NCBI GenBank assembly: GCA_030706065.1 | Contig: JAUZPH010000078.1 | Coordinates: forward strand, 1 to 11,184 | Origin: Bacillota bacterium | GTDB taxonomy: Bacteria; Bacillota; Clostridia; Clostridiales; Clostridiaceae | Direction of reading: 5' to 3' | DNA length: 11,184 nucleotides | The notes under the pieces: model-generated | Seen by the model: only the letters and a program-made list of their open reading frames with translations | What the model was told of the DNA's origin: nothing | Database searches by the model: none | Part shown: positions 6,235-11,184 of the stretch, one piece after another | Numbering within the stretch: position 1 is the first letter of the stretch | Layout: the number at the start of each line of letters is the position of its first letter | Translations under genes and position numbers: made by a program

Positions 6235-7692
6235 ATGCCAAGGGTTTTAAAAAATTTGAAGCCGGAAAGGGTGTTTTATTTCTTTGAGGAAATTTCCGGA
6301 ATTCCAAGAGGCTCCGGAAACGAGAAGGGAATAAGCGACTACCTTGCAGGATTTGCGCGGGAAAGAAATCTTGAGGTAATCCAGGATTCATATAATAATA
6401 TTGTGATAAGGAAGGATGCTACTGAAGGTTATGAGAATTCTCCCAGAGTGGTGATACAGGGCCATCTTGATATGGTATGTGAAAAAAATGCTTCGAAAGT
6501 ACATGACTTTGAGGCTGATCCCATAGAACTTATCATAGATGGAGATTTTATCAGAGCAAATGGAACAACCCTCGGGGCAGATAACGGCATAGCTGTAGCA
6601 TATGCAATGGCGCTTCTGGATTCCAAAGATATACCTCATCCGCCGCTGGAGGTTTTGCTTACCTCCGATGAGGAAACAGGAATGAGCGGGGCGGCAAATT
6701 TAAATCCGGAAGATTTAAAAGGAAGAATCCTCATAAATATTGATAATGAAGAGGAAGGACAACTGCTGGTGAGCTGTGCCGGCGGTATGAGGGCAAAAGT
6801 TACTTTAAGCATTGAATGGTGCGAGCCTGAGAAGGGGCTTAGTTCCTGTAAAATTAAAGTACGGGGACTCAAGGGCGGCCATTCCGGAATGGATATAATT
6901 AAACAAAGAGGAAATTCAAATAAGATTTTAGGACGAATCTTAGTTGATATGCTGAAAGCTGTTAACTTTGAACTGGCTTCCGTAAATGGCGGAGCCAAGG
7001 ACAATGCAATCCCCAGGGAGGCGGAGGCTGAGATACTGGTCCGTGAGGAGGATATTCCGGCAATTAACGAGAAAATCGTTCGGTGGAATAAAATACTAGG
7101 CAACGAATACAGGAAATCTGATCCGGGACTTGTAATAGAATTCGAGGAAGCTGGGCAAAATGCATTCAGAGTATTCAGCAGTGACAGCAAGGAAAAGGCT
7201 GCCAAACTGCTTTGTGCCATTCCAAACGGAATTATGACCATGAGTATGGATATATCTGGGCTTGTTCAGAGTTCCACCAATCTTGGAGTAGTTAAAACTC
7301 TAAATGACAGTATAAGCTTTGACAGTGCCGTCAGAAGTTCTGTTAGAAGCCTGAAGCACGATATTGTCAAGCAGACGGAAATAATTGGCGAGGCTCTGGG
7401 AGCTGTTGTAACGGTGCATTCAGAATATCCTGAATGGCAGTATGAAGAGGATTCAAAAGTAAGAGGTGTATTTCAGAGGGTACACAAGGAGATGTATGGC
7501 AAGGATGCGGAAATCGTTGCTATCCATGCCGGAGTTGAATGCGGGCTGTTTAAGGAGAAATTTCCTGATATAGATATGATATCTTTTGGACCTAACCTGT
7601 ATGATGTACACACACCTGATGAACATATGAGCATATCCTCTGTTGAAAGAACCTGGGAGTATCTGCTGAAAGTACTTAAGGAAATTAAATAG
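6235..7692 (+). CDS. pepD: Aminoacyl-histidine dipeptidase (Xaa-His dipeptidase, M20 family)
   Basis: 485-residue cytoplasmic metallopeptidase that splits dipeptides, classically Xaa-His, for amino-acid salvage; length is normal for PepD. The N-terminus LKPERVFYFFEEISGIPRGS is typical. Apparent dinuclear zinc ligands and catalytic residues are His77 and Asp79 (QGHLDMV), Asp116 (GADNGIA), Glu146/Glu147 (TSDEETGM), Asp170 (NIDNEEEG) and His459 (HTPDEHM). A middle lid domain occupies roughly residues 185-385, including KGGHSGMDI, where the family has its dimer-face histidine. The ATG at 6235 follows AAAGGGTGG with good spacing. The gene is monocistronic, with a probable promoter at 6166-6194 and a strong terminator at 7704-7747. 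All key residues appear intact. Exact dipeptide preference cannot be read from the sequence. Confidence 0.95.
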   Translation: MPRVLKNLKPERVFYFFEEISGIPRGSGNEKGISDYLAGFARERNLEVIQDSYNNIVIRKDATEGYENSPRVVIQGHLDMVCEKNASKVHDFEADPIELIIDGDFIRANGTTLGADNGIAVAYAMALLDSKDIPHPPLEVLLTSDEETGMSGAANLNPEDLKGRILINIDNEEEGQLLVSCAGGMRAKVTLSIEWCEPEKGLSSCKIKVRGLKGGHSGMDIIKQRGNSNKILGRILVDMLKAVNFELASVNGGAKDNAIPREAEAEILVREEDIPAINEKIVRWNKILGNEYRKSDPGLVIEFEEAGQNAFRVFSSDSKEKAAKLLCAIPNGIMTMSMDISGLVQSSTNLGVVKTLNDSISFDSAVRSSVRSLKHDIVKQTEIIGEALGAVVTVHSEYPEWQYEEDSKVRGVFQRVHKEMYGKDAEIVAIHAGVECGLFKEKFPDIDMISFGPNLYDVHTPDEHMSISSVERTWEYLLKVLKEIK

Positions 7693-7703
7693 AATTTTTA
7701 TTG

Positions 7704-7747
7704 AAGGGAAGGCTTCTTTAGCTGCTAAGAGGCCTTCTCTTCTTTTT
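7704..7747 (+). terminator. Rho-independent terminator after pepD
   Basis: AAGGGAAGGC (7704-7713) pairs with GCCTTCTCTT (7732-7741) with one G-T pair. Inside, TCTTTAGC pairs with GCTAAGA around a tiny loop. CTTTTT follows. It starts 11 bases after the pepD stop. Confidence 0.88.
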
Positions 7748-7845
7748 GGATAAAGTCCTGAAAATCTCGCTTTTCTATTTGTCATTGATAAATTGAAAAA
7801 ATATCATAGGTAATATTATAGAGAAGATAAATTTATAATAAATTA

Positions 7846-7874
7846 TTGTAAAAAGTAAAAGTTTAATATATAAT
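7846..7874 (+). promoter_or_regulatory. Upstream promoter candidate in the 7693-8105 gap
   Basis: TTGTAA (7846-7851), 17 bases, TATAAT (7869-7874). Good match and spacing, but the surrounding DNA is very AT-rich and the nearest gene starts 230 bases downstream, so it may be a chance match or a distal promoter. Confidence 0.3.
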
Positions 7875-7960
7875 CATGCTGATACATATTATGGATAATT
7901 ATTATATAAATGTATAATGATTGCTGAAAATGGTCCGTTGTTCCGATGGATAAACTTTTA
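7856..7960. repeat. 105-bp imperfect inverted repeat, AT-rich
   Basis: TAAAAGTTTA (7856-7865) is the exact reverse complement of TAAACTTTTA (7951-7960). Between them AATCAT/ATGATT and ACAT/ATGT pairings give an inner imperfect stem. Low complexity makes chance pairing more likely here than for the other hairpins. Apart from this and the promoter elements, I see no coding content in 7693-8070. Confidence 0.4.
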
Positions 7961-7991
7961 ACAATATCAAATGAAAAAGTTTACATAGCTA

Positions 7992-8020
7992 TTGATAATG
8001 TCAATAACTGATGATATACT
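7992..8020 (+). promoter_or_regulatory. Probable promoter of the Cys-rich small gene
   Basis: TTGATA (7992-7997), exactly 17 bases, then TATACT (8015-8020). Both hexamers are close to the sigma-A consensus. A start near 8027 would give a leader of about 80 bases carrying the palindrome at 8029-8043 and the 10-codon ORF. Confidence 0.55.
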
Positions 8021-8028
8021 TATGACTA

Positions 8029-8043
8029 TATTGTATAACAATA
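8029..8043. promoter_or_regulatory. Operator-like palindrome just downstream of the promoter
   Basis: TATTGT-ATA-ACAATA, a perfect 6+6 palindrome with a 3-base centre, at the predicted transcription start of the 7992-8020 promoter. TACAATA recurs at 8051-8057 as a possible half site. The position suits a repressor site; no regulator is identified. Confidence 0.4.
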
Positions 8044-8070
8044 CAGAATATACAATAATTGAGGGGTTCT

Positions 8071-8103
8071 ATGTATCATTTTGACATGGTTGGGGGATGG
8101 TGA
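8071..8103 (+). CDS. Possible 10-codon leader ORF (MYHFDMVGGW)
   Basis: ATG at 8071 is preceded by GAGGGG (8061-8066) at 4-base spacing. The frame encodes MYHFDMVGGW and stops at TGA 8101-8103, 2 bases before the ATG of the Cys-rich gene. Its 3' end lies over that gene's own ribosome binding region, as in translational coupling. No attenuator-type run of one amino acid and no following terminator hairpin are seen. It may simply be an incidental short frame. Confidence 0.25.
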   Translation: MYHFDMVGGW

Positions 8104-8105
8104 AT

Positions 8106-8333
8106 ATGTGTCAATGTCCTTTTCTTTCCACAGTGGAGGAAAAAATTACTTGCTTCAAGGAATGTGCATTTTTTCAATATGAGGGGTGTAGTAATGGGGA
8201 AGGGTGCCCATTCAAGAAAATCAAAAGTGGAAAACCAATAAATATCAAGGATATCATCGGTATCGATTTTAATTATGACGATGAAGAAGACAAGGAATTT
8301 ATTGACAGAATATATGTTAAGAATTATTATTAG
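8106..8333 (+). CDS. Small Cys-rich protein, 75 residues, function unknown
   Basis: I recognise this only as a type of small Cys-rich protein that seems common in clostridia, with no known function. Six cysteines are packed into the first 34 residues: Cys2, Cys4, Cys16, Cys20, Cys28 and Cys34 (MCQCPFLS, CFKEC, GCSNGEGCPF). The last half is acidic and cysteine-free (INIKDIIGIDFNYDDEEDKEF). The pattern could bind zinc or an iron-sulfur cluster; this is inference. The frame also opens at ATG 8097, but GGGGG at 8092-8096 abuts that codon and lies 9 bases before the ATG at 8106, which puts the CxC motif at the extreme N-terminus; I chose 8106. There is no membrane segment or signal peptide. It has its own promoter (7992-8020), an operator-like palindrome and a possible leader ORF. 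ndk is 228 bp downstream with its own promoter, so the two are probably separate units. Confidence 0.75.
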   Translation: MCQCPFLSTVEEKITCFKECAFFQYEGCSNGEGCPFKKIKSGKPINIKDIIGIDFNYDDEEDKEFIDRIYVKNYY

Positions 8334-8489
8334 GCGGATTCAGCCTGAACTGCATTAAAATGTAAAACTGCAGGTTGTCTACCGATGCGGAAATTTAAAC
8401 CTTTAGTTTTCACCGGAGAAAATATCGAATCTTCACCGATTTTTCCGAATGTATAATTTCAACGAATTAGAATTCAATTTAGAAGAAAT

Positions 8490-8518
8490 TTTACATCCAG
8501 GATAAATTCAGATATAAA
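8490..8518 (+). promoter_or_regulatory. Probable ndk promoter
   Basis: TTTACA (8490-8495), exactly 17 bases, TATAAA (8513-8518), 43 bases before the ndk start codon. The rest of the 8334-8561 gap holds only a weak imperfect hairpin (CGGAGAAAATATCG near 8414 with CGATTTTTCCG near 8447) and no ORF. Confidence 0.55.
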
Positions 8519-8561
8519 TTTCCACATCTATATGTATAATGTTTGAGTTTTGGAGGGTAAT

Positions 8562-8966
8562 ATGGAAAGGACTCTTGTGTTGATTAAACCTGACGGCGTT
8601 GAAAGGAAGCTTATAGGCGAGATTATCAGCTTCTATGAAAGAAAGTCTCTGGAAATAACGGCACTAAAGATGCTTAAGCCTGACAGGGAAAGAGCTGAAA
8701 GGCACTATGAGGAGCATAAAGGAAGGCCTTACTTTGAAGGTCTCATAAGCTATATTATCGGAGGAAGAATCGTTGCTCTCGTAGTGGAAGGCGATAATGC
8801 CATTGAAGTGGTTAGAAAAATAAATGGCGATAAGGATCCGCTGGTATCCGAATTATCAAGTATAAGAGGAATGTATTGCAACAACAAGACAAGAAATCTT
8901 GTGCATGCCTCTGACAGCGCAGAAAATGCTGAAAGAGAAATTTCAATCTGGTTTGATGAAAATTAG
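8562..8966 (+). CDS. ndk: Nucleoside-diphosphate kinase
   Basis: 134-residue cytoplasmic enzyme that transfers the gamma-phosphate of ATP to (d)NDPs through a phosphohistidine, keeping (d)NTP pools balanced. The N-terminus MERTLVLIKPDGVERKLIGE is characteristic. Catalytic His115 lies in RNLVHASDSAENA, and Lys9, Tyr49, Arg102 and Asn112 occupy the usual nucleotide- and phosphate-binding positions. The Lys9-His115 distance of 106 equals that of the well-studied enzymes. The segment before the histidine reads LSSIRGMYCNNKTRN instead of the common PGTIRGDF version, a moderate divergence. The frame opens at a TTG (8550), but GGAGG at 8552-8556 places initiation at the ATG 8562. A good promoter precedes it and a strong bidirectional hairpin follows. 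It appears to be a single-gene unit and functional. Confidence 0.95.
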   Translation: MERTLVLIKPDGVERKLIGEIISFYERKSLEITALKMLKPDRERAERHYEEHKGRPYFEGLISYIIGGRIVALVVEGDNAIEVVRKINGDKDPLVSELSSIRGMYCNNKTRNLVHASDSAENAEREISIWFDEN

Positions 8967-8983
8967 TAAGATAAATGGGATTT

Positions 8984-9021
8984 AAAAAGGTGTGTACGTC
9001 AGTTCGGTACACACCTTTTTT
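8984..9021. terminator. Bidirectional terminator between ndk and pncB
   Basis: AAAAAGGTGTGTAC (8984-8997) and GTACACACCTTTTT (9007-9020) form a perfect 14-bp stem with a 9-base loop. There is a T-run on both strands, placed between convergent genes, so it should end both transcripts. Confidence 0.92.
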
Positions 9022-9061
9022 AATGAGTGAAACTTAGTTTTTTAACGCGATATACGGCAGT

Positions 9062-10540
9062 CTACTGTTCTTCATATTGATTGGACAATTGAAGAAGGAG
9101 GCTTTGTTTGAGCTCCCACAGCTGCTTTGACAAATCTACGTAATAGCTGTGGGGGTTTTCGAATCTCAGCACTTCCGGCCACAGCTTCTCGGACTCTGTT
9201 CTGGCAAAGTCCCTCAGCGAGAGTACATCAGGGCTGTTATATATTGGGCTTCCACCTTCAAATATCTTTACCTGGAGCTCTTTCACATAATAGTTTCTCA
9301 ACTTTTTCTTTTTCCAGGTATGTACCGGATCAAATATTACAAGGGGCTTATCTGTATCGATTACTTCTTCGTTCAAGGTCAGGAGATCTGCAATGGCTTT
9401 ATCGGTGTTCTTGTCAAAAATCCTGTAAATCTTTTTGAAGCCTGGATTTGTTATCTTTTCCTCATTTTCACTTATCTTAATCTTTGGTACAAGCTTGCCG
9501 TCCTCTTCAATGGCTGCAAGCTTGTAGACACCTCCGAATACCGGCTCCGATTTTGCGGTTATCAGCCTTTCCCCTACGCCAAAGCCATCAACCTTTGCGC
9601 CTTGAGCCAATACGTCCATGATTATATGCTCATCCAGTGAATTCGAGATGATTATTTTAACATCCTCATAGCCGGCTTCATCAAGCATTTCACGACATTT
9701 GTTTGTCAGGTATGTTATATCGCCGCTGTCTATTCTTATGCCCTTCGGCCGTATACCCTTGGGTTTAAGCACTTCATTGAATACTTTTATTGCATTTGGA
9801 ATACCGGACTTTAATACATTATAGGTATCCACCAATAATGTACAGTTATCCGGATAGGATTCAGCCCAGGCTTTGAAGGCTTCATATTCATTAGGAAACA
9901 GCTGAACCCAGCTGTGAGCCATAGTACCCACTGCAGGGACTCCGAACATCTCATCTGCAATGGTACATGCTGTTGAGGAGCAGCCGCCAATTATGGCAGC
10001 CCTGGCTCCGTAGATTGCCCCATCATAGCCCTGGGCCCTTCGTGAACCGAATTCCATAACGGACCTTCCCGCTGCAGCACGGCAGATTCTATTGGCTTTG
10101 GTTGCTATAAGGGTCTGGTGGTTAATAGTCAAAAGTATCATGGTCTCGATAAACTGTGCCTGGATTGCGGGGCCTTTGACAGTGACGAGAGGCTCGTTTG
10201 GAAATACCGGATTGCCTTCAGGAACAGCCCATACATCGCAGCAGAATTTAAAATTCTTCAGATAGTGGAGAAAGCCCTCATCAAACATTTCTTTTGACCT
10301 CAAATATTCGATATCCTCTTCTGTAAATTTAAGATTGGACAGGTATTCGATAAGCTGCTGCACTCCTGCCATAATGCAGTAACCGCCGCCGTCGGGAACC
10401 CTGCGGAAGAACATATCAAAATAGGCCGTTTTCTCCGCAACATTATTATTAAAATATCCATTTCCCATGGTCAATTCATAAAAATCCACCAGCATGGTTA
10501 GATTCCTGTCATTCTTAATATTAAAAGGTCTTTCTTTCAT
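9062..10540 (-). CDS. pncB: Nicotinate phosphoribosyltransferase
   Basis: 492-residue cytoplasmic enzyme of the Preiss-Handler NAD salvage route. It joins nicotinate and PRPP to nicotinate mononucleotide with ATP hydrolysis. Landmarks are TMLVDFYELTMGNGYF (residues 15-30), EFGSRRAQGYDGAI (163-176), GTMAHSWVQ (205-213), where His209 is the likely phosphorylated histidine, LLVDTYNVL (235-243), RIDSGDITYL (269-278, phosphoribosyl-binding region) and GFGVGERL. Length suits the clostridial and Gram-positive subgroup. The frame runs 39 codons further upstream, but GAGGAGA at 10553-10547 sits 6 bases before the ATG at 10540, and family similarity begins there. The extension is rejected despite a hydrophobic stretch that could look like a membrane helix. 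A weak promoter is proposed at 10563-10591. It converges on ndk and shares its terminator. No NiaR or NrtR site was recognised. Confidence 0.95.
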   Translation of the reverse strand: MKERPFNIKNDRNLTMLVDFYELTMGNGYFNNNVAEKTAYFDMFFRRVPDGGGYCIMAGVQQLIEYLSNLKFTEEDIEYLRSKEMFDEGFLHYLKNFKFCCDVWAVPEGNPVFPNEPLVTVKGPAIQAQFIETMILLTINHQTLIATKANRICRAAAGRSVMEFGSRRAQGYDGAIYGARAAIIGGCSSTACTIADEMFGVPAVGTMAHSWVQLFPNEYEAFKAWAESYPDNCTLLVDTYNVLKSGIPNAIKVFNEVLKPKGIRPKGIRIDSGDITYLTNKCREMLDEAGYEDVKIIISNSLDEHIIMDVLAQGAKVDGFGVGERLITAKSEPVFGGVYKLAAIEEDGKLVPKIKISENEEKITNPGFKKIYRIFDKNTDKAIADLLTLNEEVIDTDKPLVIFDPVHTWKKKKLRNYYVKELQVKIFEGGSPIYNSPDVLSLRDFARTESEKLWPEVLRFENPHSYYVDLSKQLWELKQSLLLQLSNQYEEQ

Positions 10541-10562
10541 AGTTATTCTCCTCTTAACAAAT

Positions 10563-10591
10563 TTAATAGCTCTAATAGAAAGTATGTACAA
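10563..10591 (-). promoter_or_regulatory. Weak promoter candidate for pncB
   Basis: On the minus strand, TTGTAC (10591-10586), 17 bases, TATTAA (10568-10563). The -10 is poor and the implied leader is very short, so this is tentative. The spacer contains ACTTTCTATT, one end of the inverted repeat 10574-10682. Confidence 0.25.
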
Positions 10592-10682
10592 AGTAAAAAT
10601 CCAAATACATGGAATAACTCCAAAAGCTTTGAAGATTGGATGGTAGAGATTATTCAATATTGGGATTTAGCCACTTTCTATT
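10574..10682. repeat. 109-bp imperfect inverted repeat with ATAGAAAGT ends (MITE-like)
   Basis: AATAGAAAGT (10574-10583) is exactly complementary to ACTTTCTATT (10673-10682). Inside, AAATCC at about 10598-10603 pairs with GGATTT near 10663-10668, and GAATAA with TTATTC, giving a decayed long hairpin. The ends match those of the palindrome at 5936-6037 (ATAGAAAGT...ACTTTCTAT), and both elements carry AAAATC/GATTT shortly inside the ends. It occupies the pncB upstream region. No ORF is present. Confidence 0.55.
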
Positions 10683-10822
10683 TATTTTAATACCAGCAAA
10701 AGAAGTTTACAACTATTTTCATAAGGTTATAGAATAAAATTTCAATTCTGAAAGATACAACAGGTATCAAGTTAAATGCTCTGGTGATTATGGCGGATAT
10801 AGATTGTCAATAATCTATAGGA

Positions 10823-11100
10823 GGGTGTGAAAAATATAGTTATTCTTTTTCGCGGGCTGCACGAGGGAACCGCACGTAACAGTTAATAACTGTTACGCAC
10901 CCATGAGGAATACATGAGAGGCAGTGTAGCGAAACTTATAGAATATCTTTTTTTCACACCGTCCAATATGGGTGTGAAAAATATAGTTATTCTTTTTCGC
11001 GGACCGCACGTGGGAACTGCTTGCGGTGTAGGGAAACTTATAGAATATCTTGTTTTCACACTGTCCAATAGGAGGGTGTGAAAGCCGCAGTTATTCCTTT
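10823..11100. repeat. Direct repeat of a hairpin-forming unit, two full copies and one partial
   Basis: Unit 1 is 10823-10969 (147 bp), unit 2 is 10970-11073 (104 bp), and a degenerate third start is 11074-about 11100. Units 1 and 2 are identical over their first 33 bases, beginning GGGTGTGAAAAATATAGTT. They also share GAAACTTATAGAATATCTT near the other end and close with CACAC[CT]GTCCAATA. Within each unit GTGTGAAAA pairs with TTTTCACAC, making a large hairpin, and a central stem differs by compensating changes between copies. Unit 1 carries about 45 extra bases including a perfect palindrome. The frame through it on the minus strand is only a translation of the repeat. The function is not known to me. 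Nothing coding is seen in 10541-11184. Confidence 0.85.
10875..10897. repeat. Perfect 10+10 palindrome inside repeat unit 1
   Basis: CGTAACAGTT-AAT-AACTGTTACG. It is absent from unit 2 and lies within the roughly 45 bases that distinguish the two units, at the tip of the unit's predicted hairpin. Confidence 0.85.
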
Positions 11101-11169
11101 TGTATACACTCAATAAACATCAATGGAAGATTCTTTATGGTATCGGATTGAAGTAAACAAAAATAAAGA

Positions 11170-11184
11170 GAAGGTGGTTTGCTA
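11170..11184 (+). promoter_or_regulatory. Possible ribosome binding site of a gene starting at the window edge
   Basis: GAAGGTGG (11170-11177) lies 6 bases before the final A of the window. If the next bases are TG, a gene starts at 11184. This cannot be decided from the window. Confidence 0.3.

Noticed and set aside
6636..7241. 201-residue open frame on the minus strand
   Set aside because: It lies wholly inside pepD on the opposite strand, with a Ser/Pro/Leu-rich shadow composition and no RBS evidence.
10541..10657. 39-residue N-terminal extension of nicotinate phosphoribosyltransferase with a hydrophobic stretch
   Set aside because: A strong GAGGAGA site lies 6 bases before the ATG at 10540 and family similarity starts there; the extension lies partly in the inverted repeat.
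10712..10734. Further degenerate copy of the tandem repeat (TTATAGAATA near 10724)
   Set aside because: Only about ten AT-rich bases match the unit; too little to support a copy.
10823..11100. CRISPR array
   Set aside because: Units are 104 and 147 bp with internal palindromes, only two full copies exist and there are no short unique spacers or cas genes.
10883..11113. 76-residue open frame on the minus strand
   Set aside because: It is a translation of the tandem repeat (the internal protein sequence repeats with the DNA units), with no good ribosome binding site, so it is not a credible gene.

Overview
The window looks like chromosomal DNA from a low-GC, anaerobic, spore-forming Firmicute of the class Clostridia. 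The support is AT-rich intergenic DNA, strong purine-rich ribosome binding sites, some TTG starts, a rubredoxin-first (reverse) rubrerythrin, and a LysM/GH18 spore-cortex-type hydrolase. A narrower placement near Acetivibrio/Ruminiclostridium is an impression only.

Layout from left to right. 1-1927 (+): the end of proB (glutamate 5-kinase) and complete proA (glutamyl-phosphate reductase), the first two steps of proline synthesis, closed by a terminator. 2067-3029 (-): a DUF523-DUF1722 protein. About 3057-3167: a long inverted repeat. 3304-3618 (+): an unrecognised 104-residue protein with its own terminator. 3721-4266 (-): reverse rubrerythrin with a near-consensus promoter whose spacer holds a PerR-box-like palindrome. 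4529-5821 (-): LysM-LysM-GH18 protein. 5822-6234: intergenic DNA with two large hairpins and the pepD promoter. 6235-7692 (+): pepD (Xaa-His dipeptidase), then a strong terminator. 7693-8105: AT-rich DNA with a hairpin, promoters, an operator-like palindrome and a possible 10-codon leader ORF. 8106-8333 (+): a Cys-rich 75-residue protein. 8562-8966 (+): ndk. It converges on pncB (9062-10540, -) across a shared bidirectional terminator. 10541-11184 holds no complete gene but has an imperfect long inverted repeat and 2.3 copies of a direct repeat whose units each fold into a hairpin.

Apart from proBA the genes look like independent units, each with its own terminator and mostly its own promoter. 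They cover amino-acid synthesis, peptide salvage, nucleotide and NAD metabolism, oxidative-stress defence and spore-wall turnover. I see no defence island, prophage, CRISPR array, transposase or biosynthetic cluster. The least ordinary content is between genes: at least five long palindromic elements, two of which share terminal sequence like a small non-autonomous (MITE-like) family, and a tandem repeat whose copies differ by a compensating base-pair change.
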